DNA of 64,000 nucleotides from Sambucus nigra (taxonomy: Eukaryota > Streptophyta > Magnoliopsida > Dipsacales > Adoxaceae), in contig OX422207.1 of NCBI GenBank assembly GCA_949130495.1, positions 375,059,868-375,123,867 of the forward strand, written 5' to 3'. The position numbers were made by a program, and so were the translations under genes. Shown here one piece after another: positions 21,559 to 33,942 of this stretch (position 1 is the first letter of the stretch; every line of letters starts with the position of its first letter). The notes beneath the pieces were generated by a model, which saw nothing but the letters and a program-made list of their open reading frames with translations, made no database searches and was not told the DNA's origin.

Positions 21559-22624
21559 TTTAAAATATGACGGTGTGTGATAGCGATTTAAATTAAATCT
21601 CAAGTTTCCGATTTAACCTTATACAATTAGGGTATATTTTTAAACCAAATCAATTCAGCCTCTAAACATGCAACTACGTGTGCGCGTGTGTCAAACCATA
21701 AATAAATAATGCATGCGACACAAATTTTGGGGAAAATCACCGAAGGGTAAAACCTTTTATTTCTATAACTCTGACAAGTTTACAAGACCATTAACTTACA
21801 TACCATCTTGATTTATCCCACATGAGTAACGCACGGTGTCTTCGTCAAACCTTCAAAGTAACGGATAGAAATCAGCAGTGGTTCACACGCAGCTATACCA
21901 TAGGGACGCACAGTCTAGACACGCAGTCTTAGATCTTCACAAGGACCCCCTCTACAATAGCATGCATCTCTCCGGTTGTAGAGTTCTCCCCACAAAGAAT
22001 GAACAATAGTAAAGTGTGTTCTTGAACACCAAAACAATTCACCAAAGCATATGGGATTTTGTGAATTGAAAACAAAAATGGATTAAACCCTAAAAGAAGA
22101 AGCTAAAAGGACTATGCAGTTTCACAGTTTTCTGTCTTTCAAAACGCTAGGACTTCTTAATGAAAACGAAACCATTTAATGAGTATTTATAGAAAATCCC
22201 ACCGCCTCGGTCGTTTGAATGAAAAAGGGATCTCGCTCGAACGAAGGACACGTGTCGTTTGAACAACATCGCACGACATCTCCAAGTCGCTTGAATGAGA
22301 TGAGATCTCACTTGAACGACCTGGGCGTCAAAATTGAGGAACGTTACAGGACTTAGAAAAAATACTCATTCTCAAATTTTGACAAAAAAAGTCCGCTCCA
22401 ACACTAAGAAAATATTTTGAAAAAATATCCCAAAGCTCTAAGTTCAAAGTTAAGGTATTTAAAACATAACCTTACCAAAGTAAACTTTGCGGAGGCTTTT
22501 TGATAAAGAACCTTGATATATTCGGATCTATCTTGATGTAGATTGCTCGTGAACTTCTTCGACGATTGTACCGGTATACGACATAATTAATTATGACGGG
22601 CATTTATAAAAATATGTCCTTATA
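21559..22624 (-). repeat. 5' LTR of element A
   Basis: Matches 2302-3361. The outermost base pair next to the PBS has changed from TG to TT. The minus-strand TATA box TATAAATA lies at 22184-22191. Upstream of it on the minus strand (about 22200-22330) are four to six degenerate copies of a (T/C)TCG(T/C)TCGAACGA motif. This region is likely the promoter. Confidence 0.87.
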
Positions 22625-22973
22625 GAAATGTATTACTTGATCATGATTTTCAAAGTTATTTCAACTTGAGAATTGCATAAACTTTAGTAAATGATCATAG
22701 ACCATCTTTTTTATTACACCCATATTGACTTTGACCTTACTTTGTATGCTTCACCTTTTCAACTTCTTTGAGCCAAAATATAGCCTTTTGTTTCATAACC
22801 CAAAATCCCATATCCAACACCAAATTGGGGTTTTAAACCATATATATGACCTTTCATACCTTTGTTTGGAATGATACTTGGGATTTAATAATGTTCTTAT
22901 TATGTGGTTACAATTAAACATGTTAGATTGTGAAAGGAAATAAAATGCAAAGACAAGAGAATAAAAGGAAACC
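22625..22973 (+). mobile_element. Probable Athila-like LTR, segment 2
   Basis: Non-coding spacer between elements A and C. It is probably the continuation of the LTR segment that ends at 2301. No genes seen. Confidence 0.3.
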
Positions 22974-24044
22974 TATAAGAGTGCACTATTCTCTAATGGA
23001 GTAATCTTATTTAATTAGATGTCAACCCACAAACAAGTTATAATTCCTTCAACCCTAGAACATGCAACTATGTGATTCAAAACACAAACCAAACCAAGCA
23101 TGAAATGAAAATAAAGTTTCAGGAAAAAAACCTTAGTGAAAAACCTTTTATTTCACTATAGTTTGTAAATCAAAAATTACAATCACAATATTGAAATACA
23201 TCCCGACGAATCTGCCGCAGGTGACCTTCATCTTCTTCAACAATAAATTCTCGTAAGAATCCACAAAGACTGAAGCCTTCTTTCAGTAATGATTCCCAAA
23301 AGAGTCATAAGAGAAGCGATAGAGACTCTTTCTCTATAAGAGTAACTTCAATAGAGAAGTGTTTTGGGTTTCAATTATCATTCATGAAATTAAATAGGAG
23401 AGACTATATGAATCAAAAAGTGATTTTCCCTTTTAAAAAGTGAAGACTTTTTGCAGCAGGTTTGTAGTTTTTGAAAATGAAAAGTTTAGCAAAAAAACCT
23501 ACAAAATATCGGTATTTATAGATTGGCACAAAATTTGTGGCATTGTAGGGTCGTTCATATGAGTCTATGACTTCATTATAATGAGAGTAGTTTGAACGAC
23601 ATAGTTTTCACTTCTAATGATACCTAAAAATTCAAGACAGTGAGCCCTCGTTTGAACCTAATTTGATGTAGGCTTCTAACGACCGCTGAATAAGATACAA
23701 AGTCATTATAACATGATTTCCATCTCGTTTTAATGAAGCAAGTCCAAAAACAAAATATTTTTAAGTTCGAAAAACTATTCAAAAAACTGCCTCATTTTGT
23801 AAAAATCTCCCAATCATATGTAAAAATCCACAAAAACCAAAACAACAGCTATACTAATTTTACGTGACATCGTGGAGAATGTTGAAGATAAATTGGCGAT
23901 GCTTGATAATCAAATTCGTCTTCTTGAACGTGTGAATGTGAAGTGCCATGATGAAAGTAATGGGATATACCATACTCGATGTAACCTAGATTCTATGGAT
24001 AATTCCTAGATGCTAGGGGCATTGATAGAAAATTTGCCCTTTAA
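22974..24044 (-). repeat. 3' LTR of element C
   Basis: Runs from TATAAGAGTGCAC to TTTGCCCTTTAA and is followed by AATCTCTCCCTATGG, the complement of a polypurine tract. It matches 32862-33942. It contains TATTTATA (about 23513-23520; minus-strand TATA box) and remnants of the TTCGAACGA-type motif near 23550-23610. Confidence 0.82.
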
Positions 24045-24412
24045 AATCTCTCCCTATGGCTATTCCAGTAGAAAATAAAAAAATCTGATTTATCTAAAAA
24101 TTCCAATACAAATCTAATACCCTCCTAGAAACTAAAAAAAGGCAAGATACTAAACATGTAGAAGTCTTCAAAATCTTCAACTATCCAAATCTTCAATTCT
24201 CTTGCAAGGAGCTTTGTCTTACATGTACTTTGTATATGCTCATCAATGTGTACCTACACACAATAAACAAAGAAATATACCTTGTGACGTATCGAGTTCG
24301 AATTAAGATAAAAATCATAAATAAATTCTTCCCCATGAATCAAACTTTTACTCCCCCATAATTTATTCTCCCACTTTTTATTTGTCCGAAATAGATAAGA
24401 AAAATAACCACC

Positions 24413-24444
<32 letters not shown>

Positions 24445-24457
24445 CAACAATAATAAC

Positions 24458-24505
<48 letters not shown>

Positions 24506-25740
24506 CCGAAGTGTGTGTCAGCAAATGTATAATATCATCACAAATATAATCTAATAAGAATCAGATAATGATAAACTAAGCAAACCTACTATTTTTTATT
24601 TTTCAAAATTTTCAATCAAAATAAATTTTACAAAACCAACATACCATGGAGAAAACGCAAAAATAATCAATTATGAAAACGAAATGTAGGGGTGTGAACA
24701 CATTCTATAGAAAAATCAACATAGATAAACCTAACATATGTTCACGAAGGAATGAGACACCACTAACGCAAGATCTCAAAGTCAACCTTAGGTATAACAA
24801 AATGTTGAACTCAAGTGAAATCGAAGTAACCTATCCAACTACTCAAGATCGTGAATGATTTTCACACCAATAATGCCCAAAACTATGTAATGCTTTTATA
24901 AGATGAAACCCATTGATCTTCGACTTAACTCCTTCAAAACTCATATATTGAATTTTTCTCTCGAACCTTTTGTTTTGAAGAAATCAATGATTATGTGTAG
25001 CGAAGCATTAATGTTCTTTGAAATTGACCTTGAATCTTTTAGGCTGTTTTCTTTTTGCAAATGGAGGCTATTAACGCAATGACAACCTGTCTTTCGCATC
25101 CCGATTCCATTGCTTTAACATATAACACATTTAGCAGAGATATAATTTTCAATTTTTCCAATTCGGGCAATAGTTCTTACAAGCACTGCTTTCTTTATCT
25201 CATTTTATCACATTTGGTTTGTTTTAAAAGCAGGATTGAGATTAAAACACTATAACCGACATGTGAAAGGTAAGTGCAATACTCAAATAAGTTCATGCTC
25301 ATGGGCCTTAAAGGTGACAAGGAGTCAAGCATGTAGAAAGTATTCATCATATCAAATCTTGATGACTCTACACATTATTAAGCACAAAAAGAAATGACGT
25401 CACGTCTCAAAACATTATAAAATGGTCATATCGATATGGAATGAATTGGTGACTCAGACATCTTTAATGTTTATCCACATATGGTGTAAAAAGAAATACT
25501 AAACTCATTTTAGATTTTTTGAAAATTTTATCAAAAATAAAATCTTTTTTCCTTTTTCATTTTATCTAAAATAAACCAAAAATCTTTTTGTATTTTTCAA
25601 AAATTTTAAGAGAAGCAAAACTCTTTTTGGATTTTTCAAAAAATATAATAAATGGAAAAAAGATAAATTAATGGTAATAAAATCTAGCAATATGCATGAA
25701 TGGTATAAACATGAAAAGCATCCTATGCTAGAAAACAAGT
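24045..25740 (-). other. Element C: non-coding region between gag and 3' LTR
   Basis: No coding signal. It is homologous to 18321-19709 (A) and 28610-29985 (B) in patches such as GAAATGTAGGGGTGTGAACACATT (about 24683). It carries a compound microsatellite at 24407-24504. Confidence 0.7.
24407..24504. repeat. Compound trinucleotide microsatellite
   Basis: (CCA)n followed by (CAA)n and then (TAA)n, 98 bases in total, grading from one triplet to the next by single substitutions. Confidence 0.97.
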
Positions 25741-27441
25741 CTAAACCTCAATCATTGGTCCGGAGGAGTTCTCCAAAGTATGTGAATTCCTATGAAAAAT
25801 AACCATCAAATCATGTGAAGTTTTGACTAAATACTCAACTTGCTCTCGGAAATGCTCAAAATGCCTCATATGATCTGTAGGAGAAGGCTTAGTAACATGT
25901 GTGTAATTGCGTGTGGAAACATATGTAGTAGCATATCTTGGAAGATGCATATGAGACACACTACCCAACTTAAAACAAAATTCCCTAAGGTGTCCTTTTT
26001 GCTTGCAATGAGAACAAACATAAACGGGCTTAAGTCCACCTTTCTCAAGACATCTAGGACATGCTCTCCTACATATAATCGAACGCATATGTGGGTTAGT
26101 CGAGAACCATATGAATCTATCACAAACTTGAGAATCAGCTCGGGTGAAACATGGGAAGTGGAATACTATCATAACTTATTCCTAGCCTCTCAATATTATC
26201 CACAGCAGGACCGAGGAGCACCTTTCCTAGCATCTTATATGTGTCATCTAAAGTAACTTTAACCTCCCTGGCACATTCCAGATATCTCTCGAGTTGGGAT
26301 ACACGGGCTTCAAGTTTTTCATGAGTTTTTAATGAAGATTGACGATCTCCCATATGACTAGCCATAATGTTGGTCAAGTCACTATTTTCCCAACCTAAGA
26401 CGATCAACTTATCACATAAATAAACCTTCACCTTCTCGAGTTGACTCGTCGACATCTCACACACCCTCAAAACTTCTAACTCTCTCTCTAAATATATCAC
26501 CCTAAGAGACAACTCCTTATTCATATTTTTCGTCTCCAATGTCTAAGTTTATAAATCACTAAAGGCTTTTTGGATATCCCCTTCTCCCTCACTTGTAATC
26601 TCATCCTCACACTCACTCGAATGGCTCGAAAAATCATCAAGGCTCTCATGTTTACATGTGTCCTTATCATCATGGGACAAACTAGAAGTACTCATGTTAC
26701 TAGCCATGAAAGCAACACACTTTTCATGTGATCATTTTCCCCTTGAATCAACCGACTCAATATCACTATCACTAAGAGTGGACTTATTAGCAATATATTT
26801 TCCCTTTCTCTTTAGCCTAGTGGGACACTCATGTGCCTTGTGTCATTTTCCATCGCACTTATAACACCTTATCTCTTTATTTTTATCACCTCTATCCTTG
26901 ACCTCAACTTTCTTTTTATTTTTCTTAAAAAGATTTTAATTTGAAGAATTATTTTTGAAAAACTTAAGAAACTTTTTTAAAAATTTTGCAATAAGGCCAA
27001 GTCATCGAAATCAACCTCATCCTCAGATTTAGACTCGTGCACTTTTTCCTTTTTTTTTTTTTTTTAATTTGAGTCTTTAAATCTAGCCCTCTATCCTTAG
27101 GTTTAATGATTTTAGGGAAAATATATATCTCAGAAGTGTGAAGGTCTCCTACGAGTTCTTCTAACCTAAAAGTGTTTAAGACCCCTAATGAGTTAAGCAT
27201 GGTGAACTTAGGAATAAATCGGGAAGGGAGTGACCTCAAAATCTTTTTCATGACTCTCGGCTCCTTAATTTTCTCACCCAAATTATAACTAGTGTTAACA
27301 ATGTCCGACAACCTAGAATAAAATTCATCGAAATTCTCGGACTAACATAGTGATGGTTTTAAACTGGGTGGTCAAATTAGGAAGCTTAGACTCCTTGAAA
27401 GCATTGGTACCCTCATGTGTCAACTGGAGGATATCCCATTC
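25741..27441 (-). pseudogene. Element C gag, central and C-terminal part
   Basis: The minus strand gives Gag blocks in several frames: WDILQLTHEGTNAFKESKL at the right edge, SDIVNTSYNLGEKI, LRSLPSRFIPKFTMLNSLG, LEELVGDL, then a coiled-coil-like section and a zinc knuckle CSHCKQKGHLREFC (about 26000-26040). The first CCHC appears damaged near 26870. Stops and frameshifts, including a poly-T slip near 27050, break it. It is similar in order and spacing to the intact gag of element A but keeps the second CCHC that A lost. Confidence 0.82.
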
Positions 27442-28411
27442 TGAAAAGTGCGTCGTCAACAAATGCGATGTGTGATATCGAATAAAAGTTATTCGCAAGT
27501 TTCCAAGTAAATCACATTCAATATGAGTCTATTTTTAAACAAAATAAAATCAGCCCCTAAACATGCACCTACGTGTGTGCGTGTGTCAAACAATAAATAA
27601 ATAAAGCATGTCACACAAAATATCATGAAAAATCCCCGCAGGGCAAAACCCTATTATTTTCACTATAATTTGTAAAGAACGGTTATACGGATTATAATGA
27701 ATCCAGATGGGCAGCAATAAAGAAGAGACTGGCTTCTCCACAAAATACTCCAAATGAGTAAATTAATTCCTTGAAGGTTTCTAAAATCTGCACGGCATAA
27801 CTCGGAATGCATTTGCATTTAAAGAGGCATAAAGCCTTAAAATGATGAAGTCTAAAAAGGTGAGCCGTCATAGGCCGGTTAGTGCCGAAAAAAGTTTGGA
27901 AAAAGCTTTTGAATCAATCAAGTAGAATGTGAAAGAAAGTGGCACAAAAACCGAGGCAGCATCGTTCGAACGAGATAGGCATATCCCGCGAACGACATTG
28001 CGCAAGATGCCATCTCTCTTGAACGATAGTGTATCTCGTTAGAACGAGCACACTGTCCAAAAAAGTCCGCTTCTACACATAGAAAAATTTCTGCTTTTTG
28101 ATAAAAAAATAATTTAGACTTCAAAAAATATTTTCTAAAAAATTCCCAAATATTTATGCAAATATAAACAACTCCAATATATCATTTTCTGTATAATGCA
28201 TCGTGGAGTAGTGGGAAATGGCTGAGTAGCACGTCGCATGTAGCATGATGCATGTGTGAAGATGATGGATGCATAGATGCGGATAAAGGCCATCATGGAT
28301 GATCGTGATGACGTGCCGAATGTAGCGGTATCACACATACAAATTGTGATCTAGGGAAAACAGAAAATTCCTAGATACTATCCCAGACATTTATAAAATT
28401 ATGTCCTTACA
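27442..28411 (-). repeat. 3' LTR of element B
   Basis: Runs from TGAAAAGTGCGTCG to GTCCTTACA. Relative to 31418-32463 it lacks about 75 bases near 27690 and about 22 bases near 27990. It shares the TCGTTCGAACGAGAT motif cluster (27960-28055) with element A. Confidence 0.87.
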
Positions 28412-29984
28412 AATCTCCCCCTATGTCTATGTCGGTACATACATAAAAAATCCAATTTATGCAATCTCCCAAAAGCAAATGACATATAAGATAATATCCC
28501 CATTAAACCCTCAAACTGAGAATACTAAATGACATTTCTTCAATCAAACTTCAACATCTTCAAATCTTTAACACTTTAGAAACTCCCAAAGCTTTTCTCA
28601 TCTGGGTGTGCAATCCAATAGATATCAATTTTGTGCCAACACACATGAGATAAAGAAAATGCCCGTGACATGCAAGAGTTTGAAATATATTTCTCCCCCA
28701 TAATTCATGATGTCCCAAAATAGACAAATATGAGAAGCATAAATATGGAAAATTTCGCAAAAAAAATCTTCTATTTTTGAATTTTTCAAAATTTTTCTTT
28801 TTTTTTTTACCCAAAATATACAACAAAGAATATGGTAAATGTCACAAAAATCTTCTATATTTGATTTTTTTTAAAATTTTACACAAAAAATAAGATACAA
28901 AAAAAATCACACCAGGGACATAAACTCAAATAACCAAGTCACGGAAATGGAATGTATGGGTGTGAATACATTCGATAGGTAAATAAACTCAATCAATCAT
29001 ATGTACACGATGAATACGTGTACTCCTAACGAATGAACATCAAAAGATCCTTAGGTGTAAAAATTGTTGAATTTAGATGACATCGTCTTATACAAATCAA
29101 CAAATTAAAGTCAAAGTGATTTCCACACCAATAATGTCCAAAACAATTTAGCGCCTTTTCAAGATTTCCAAGGACGTGCAAACCCGTTATAAAATCTCCA
29201 ACCAAACACCCTCAAATATATTTTGTTTTTAGATGTGTTAAAATAAATTCTCAAACTTTGGAGAATTGGTGCAACAACCTAAATGGCCCATAATTGGCAT
29301 GAATTTCTTTTTATTGCCTTTAAATTTTTTGGGCTCTTTTAAACCTCTTTGAACCCCGGATAATAAAATTCCTCAATTTTTTAGGTCTGATATAACGGTG
29401 GCTTAGTATTCGCAAAGGCCTAACGAACCTTTAGTAGCCCTTCCCCGTTTTCAAATAAAGCACACAAACTCACAAACGGTTCTTACATGCACACCTTTCT
29501 TATCAAGTTTTATCACGCTTGTTTCGTTTTAAGGACAGGATTGAAGTGAAAACACCCAACCAACATGTGATAAGACAAGAACAATAATCAAATAAATCCA
29601 TGCATGTCTGCAATAAAGGAAATCATGAGTTAAACATGTAGGAAGTAACACTTAATTACATCTTAATGACTCTAAACATTATAAAGCACAAAGATGACAT
29701 GATATATTGTCTCAAAACAAAATCAAATAGTCACATGAAAAATAAGGATTGATGTTGTGACTTGGTCATCCTAAGTGTTTATCCATAAACGGTGCAAACA
29801 AAATACAAAAAAAACTTTTTGGATTTTTTTCAAAAATTTTATCAAAATAAAATATTTTTGTATTTTTTAAAAAAAAAATTCAAAAACAAAAACAATTTAT
29901 ACAAAAATGATACATACTAGCAATAGGCAAAAAATGCATCGTGAAAATCATCCTATGCTAGTTAACAAGTCAAACCTCAATCTT
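28412..29984 (-). other. Element B: polypurine tract and conserved non-coding region
   Basis: Starts with AATCTCCCCCTATGTCTATG (polypurine tract complement), then about 1.5 kb of AT-rich non-coding text matching element A at 3362-3543 plus 18321-19709. At about 28604-28620 it shows the uninterrupted version of the site where the CACTA entered A. Confidence 0.78.
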
Positions 29985-31305
29985 TACGTGCGGAGGGGAT
30001 TTGAAAAGGTGGTGCCAACTTATGACAAACCTCCATCTCTCTCTCCAAATCTAAAACCCGACGACCTAAATCTCTATTATACTTCTTGGTTTTCAAGGTC
30101 TCGACGTACAAATCTCTAAAAGCCTTTTGGAGCTCACTTTCATCTCCACTTTAACTCTCGCATTTTCCCTCACTTGAAGCGCTCAAATCATCACTATCGC
30201 AATCGTGTGCACTATTGTGGTACAAAGAGAGTGTGCTCACACGACTCGAAAAAGCAACAAACTTCTCACCACCAGTTTTATCATCCTATACTTCACTACT
30301 ATCACTAAGTGTGGTGGGCATGGCTACATTCTTTCCTTTCTTTCTAAGTCACGTAGGACACTCAAACGACTTATGCCCCTTACCCCCATATTCAAAACAA
30401 GTCATGTTCTCAAACTCCTCCTCACACTCCTCATCTGAGTGACTCTCTTTTTCCCTCTCACCTCTTTCTTTGGCCATTCCTTTCTTTTTATTTTTATCAA
30501 AAAATATCTTTTTATTGGAAGAATTTTATTTAGAAATTTTGAGAATTTTTTTGAAATGTTTTGCAAATAAGGCCAAATCATCAAAGTCTCCCTCAGAATC
30601 GGACTCACAAACTTATTCTTTCTTTTTCTTAAAATGAGTCTTTAAAGCAACGCCTCTATCCTTAGCCTTAATAGTTTAGGGAAACATGTCAATCTCATAG
30701 GTTTGAAGATCTCCTACAAGTTCTTCCAACTTAAATGATTTCAAATTTCCCAACGAGTTCAAAACGGTGACTTTAGGAATAAAGCACTTTGGAAGAGATC
30801 TCAAAATCTTTTTAACGACAGGCGTGTTATTAATCACCTAACCCAAATTAAAACAAGTATTAATAATGTCGGACAAACGTGCATAAAAATCATGAAAGCA
30901 TTCAGACTCAGACATGGTGATAGTCTCAAATTGGGTGGCCAAATTTTGTAACTTTGATTCTTTAACAGCGTTCGTACCCTCATGTGTTAGTTTCAAAACA
31001 TCCCATGCCTCTTTAGACGTGATGCACGTCATAATTCAGCGGAACTCATCGGAAGTGACGGATCCAGAAATAGCACTCAGACCACGAGAATTAAAATTAG
31101 AAATTTTAAAATCATCTTCAGTCCAAGCTAACACGGCTTTTAAAGAGGTGATATTATCAACGGTGACCGTGGGTGGTGTCCGCCCATTTTTACAAAGAAA
31201 CTAAACACGCTCGTCAATGGATTTTAAACCAGATTTCATATGAGCTTTCTAGTAGGCATAATTAGGCCCGTCAAAAATAGGCATCATATTAAAAGAATGT
31301 TCCAT
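29985..31305 (-). pseudogene. Element B gag remnant
   Basis: The minus strand from the ATG at 31305 parallels the gag of element A: TSKEAWDVLKLTHEGTNAVKESKLQ, then SDIINTCFNLG, with closely similar blocks to about 29990. Multiple stops and frameshifts break it. The C-terminal section is shorter than in A; the part with the second zinc knuckle is missing. It cannot make a full Gag. Confidence 0.83.
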
Positions 31306-31399
31306 TGGAAAAAATGCTAATAAACACGAACCTGATTTTTCAAAAAATCAATATCACACGATTTTGCGGAAAATAGGAATACGTGATAAAGTAGTGTAA

Positions 31400-31414
31400 C
31401 CTTCTCTGATACCA
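31400..31414 (-). promoter_or_regulatory. Primer binding site of element B
   Basis: The minus strand reads TGGTATCAGAGAAGG, three bases from the LTR. Its first 11 bases match the initiator tRNA-Met complement perfectly. Confidence 0.87.
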
Positions 31415-31417
31415 ATT

Positions 31418-32463
31418 TGAAAAGTGCGTCGTCAACAAATGCGGTGTGTGATATCGAATAAAAATTATTCGTAAGTTTCCAAGTAAACCATATTCAATAA
31501 GAGTCTATTTAAAAAAAAAATCAACCCCTAAACATGCACCTACGTGTTTGCGTGTGTCAAATAATAAATAAATAAAGAATGTGACACAAAATATCAGGAA
31601 AAATCCCCGCAGGGCAAAACCATATTATTTTCATTATAATTTGTAAAGAATGCTTACACGGAATATAATGAAAATAAGTGTGACATACGAAAATACCCGC
31701 AGGTGTCAGTTCCGATGTCGTTGGCTGGAATCTCCCGTAATAATTCCAGATGGGCAGCAATGAAGAAGGACTGGCTTCTCCACAAAATACCCCAAATGAG
31801 TAAAATAATTCCTTGAAGGTTTCTAAAATCTGCACAACATAACTGGGAATGCATTTGCATTTAAAGAGGCATAAAGCCTTAAAATGATGAAGTCTAAAAA
31901 GGTGAGCTGTCATAGGCTGGTTAGTGCAGAAAAAAGTTTGGAAAAAGCTTATTAATCAATCAAGTAGAAAGTGACAGAAAGTGGCACAAAAATCGAGGCA
32001 ACGTCGTTCGAACGAGATAGGCATCTCACCCGAACGACATACACGTGTCGTTCGAACGATATCACTCAAGATGCCATCTCGCTCGAACTACAGTGTATCT
32101 CGTTTGAACGAGCACGCTGTCCAAACAAGTGCGCTTCTACACATAGATAGATTTCTGCTTTTTGATTAAAAAAAATAATTTACACTTCAAAAAATATTTT
32201 CTAAAAAATTCTCAGATATTTATGCAAATATAAACAACTCCACTAAATCATTTTACTGATAATGCGTCGTGGAGTAGTGGGAAACGGTTGAGCAGCACGT
32301 CGCACGTGTGAAGAAAATGGATGCATGGATGCGGATAAAGTCCGTCGTGGATGGTTGTGACGACATGCCGAATTTAGTGGTATCAGACATACAAATTGTG
32401 ATGTAGGGAAAACAGAAAATTCCTAGATACTATCCCGGACATTTATAAAATTATGTCCTCACA
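31418..32463 (-). repeat. 5' LTR of element B
   Basis: Runs from TGAAAAGTGCGTCG to GTCCTCACA. It holds the best-preserved cluster of TCGTTCGAACGAGAT / ATCTCG-TCGAAC motifs (about 31998-32115), including one near-perfect palindrome CGTTCGAACG. Confidence 0.87.
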
Positions 32464-32764
32464 CATGCTTCCTTAGACGTACTGCACGCCATGATGTAGC
32501 GGACTCGTCAGGGACGACAACTCTAGAAATAGCACTTAGGCCACGGGAATTGTAGGTACTCCGCTTAAATTCATTACCAGTCGGGAAAGAGACGGGTTTA
32601 GGATATATGACATTATCTACCATGATCATGGGAGGAGTCCACCCTCTTTCACATACTAACCAAACCCTTTCATCTATGGCTTTCAAAATGGATCTCATAC
32701 GGTATTTCCAATTGGCATAGTTCGATCCATCAAAAATTGGCATCTTATTATATAAGTTCTCCAT
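32464..32764 (-). pseudogene. Element C gag, N-terminal part
   Basis: From the ATG at 32764 the minus strand reads MENLYNKMPIFDGSNYANWK, then RVWLVCERGWTPP, the classic copia Gag N-terminus. It runs to the insertion site of B at a Ser-Lys-Glu-Ala block and continues on the other side of B at 27441. A frameshift lies near residue 88. It joins naturally to the gag part at 25741-27441. Confidence 0.85.
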
Positions 32765-32861
32765 AAAAAAATTTGTAATTTTTCAAAATCAATTTTCAAA
32801 ACAATTGATATCACGGAAAAAGGATCTCACAATAGTTTGGTGAAACTTGATGTAATACCAA
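32765..32861 (-). other. Element C leader with degraded primer binding site
   Basis: The minus strand TGGTATTACATC directly inside the LTR is a damaged TGGTATCAGAGC site. The rest is a short AT-rich 5' leader. Confidence 0.65.
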
Positions 32862-33942
32862 TATAAGAGTTCACTATTCAATAATGGAGTGAACTTATTT
32901 AATTAGATGTCAACCCATAAACAAATTTAAATTCCTCTAACCCTACAACATGCAATTATGTGATTCAAAACGTAAACCAAAGCAAGAATGTAATGAAAAC
33001 AATGTTAAAATAACCCTAAGTATTTTTTTTATTTCACTATAGTTTATATATAGCAACTTACAATTACAATAGAGAAATAGAGCCCAAAAAATATCTCGCA
33101 TGTGACCTTCGTCTTCTTGATCAATGAATTCCTGCAAGAACTCACAAAGATCGCTGCCTTCCTTCAACAATGATTCCCATAAGAATCACAAGAGCAACAA
33201 TAAAGACTCTTTCTCTACATGAGTAACTCCAATACAAAAGTGTTTTGGGTTTTAAAGATTATTCACAAAAGTATATAGGAGAGATTATATGAATCAAAAA
33301 GCGTTTTTCCCTTTTAAAAGTGAAGATTTTTTGCAGTAGGTCTGCAGATTTTGTAAATGAAAAGTCTTAACCAAAAAACCTGCAGAAAACATGTATTAAT
33401 AGGCGAACACAAAATTCCATACGGTGTAGGGTCCTTCGAATGAGACTATGACTTCATTCTAATGATGTGTTAATATTTTTCGAATGACATATGTTTCGCT
33501 TCTAATGTGATCTAAAAATTCAAGATAGCGAGCCCTTGTTTGAACGTCATTTGATCCAGGCTTCTAATGACCTTTGAACGAGAAACAAAGTCATTGTAAC
33601 AAGATTGTCATCTTGTTTGAAAGAAGAAAGGAAAAAAACAAAATATTTTTAAGTTCGAAAAACTATTCAAAAAATTTATTGTTAAAAATTATTTTGTAAA
33701 AATATCCCAATACTATGTAAAAATTCCACGAAAACCAAAGAAAAAACTATATCGATTTTACGTGACATCGTGGATCATTTTGAAGATAAGTTGGTGATGC
33801 TTGATAGTCAGATCCGTCTTTTTGAATGTGTGAATGTGAAGTTCCATGATTAAAGTAATGGTATATGCCATACTTGATGTAACCTAGATTCTTTGGACAA
33901 GTCCTTGATGCTAGGGGCAGTGCTAGAAAATTTGCCCTTATA
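32862..33942 (-). repeat. 5' LTR of element C
   Basis: Matches 22974-24044 along its length with many substitutions and small indels. The TATA region has decayed (TATTAATAGG near 33394). Confidence 0.8.

Larger units (their letters stand above)
2302..22624 (-). mobile_element. Element A: gag-only Ty1/copia-type LTR retrotransposon (TR-GAG type)
   Basis: Two related LTRs (2302-3361 and 21559-22624) flank an internal region on the minus strand. A PBS matching initiator tRNA-Met lies at 21541-21555, gag at 21444-19858, and a polypurine tract at 3362-3377. The flanks GAATT (2297-2301) and GAAAT (22625-22629) look like a 5-bp TSD with one change. A CACTA transposon occupies 3544-18317. Removing it and its extra TSD leaves about 5.5 kb of element with about 3.4 kb internal. 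No protease, integrase, RT or RNase H is present, so the element is non-autonomous. The two LTRs differ at roughly one base in ten over the first 150 bases by eye, so the insertion is fairly old. Confidence 0.85.
27442..32463 (-). mobile_element. Element B: gag-only copia-type element inserted in element C gag
   Basis: LTRs at 27442-28411 and 31418-32463. PBS TGGTATCAGAGAAGG at about 31400-31414. Polypurine tract at 28412-28426. The target site is inside C's gag at a Ser-Lys-Glu-Ala-Trp-Asp block; the flanks CATTC and CATGC fit a 5-bp TSD with one change. Total about 5.0 kb, internal 3.0 kb, with only a gag remnant. LTR divergence by eye is around 8%, and the left LTR has two deletions. Confidence 0.88.
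22974..33942 (-). mobile_element. Element C: gag-only copia-type LTR retrotransposon
   Basis: Related LTRs at 22974-24044 and 32862-33942 flank a degraded gag (32764-32464 plus 27441-25741, minus), interrupted by element B. A weak PBS (TGGTATTACATC) lies at about 32850-32860. The LTR begins TATAAGAG rather than TG, so its edges are set by comparison of the two copies and by the flanking PBS and polypurine tract. No clear TSD: the flanks share a 20-bp look-alike (ACAAGAGAATAAAAGG on the left, ACAAGAGAAAAATAAGG on the right) that is not adjacent to the left edge. Without B it is about 5.9 kb and has no pol. Confidence 0.8.
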
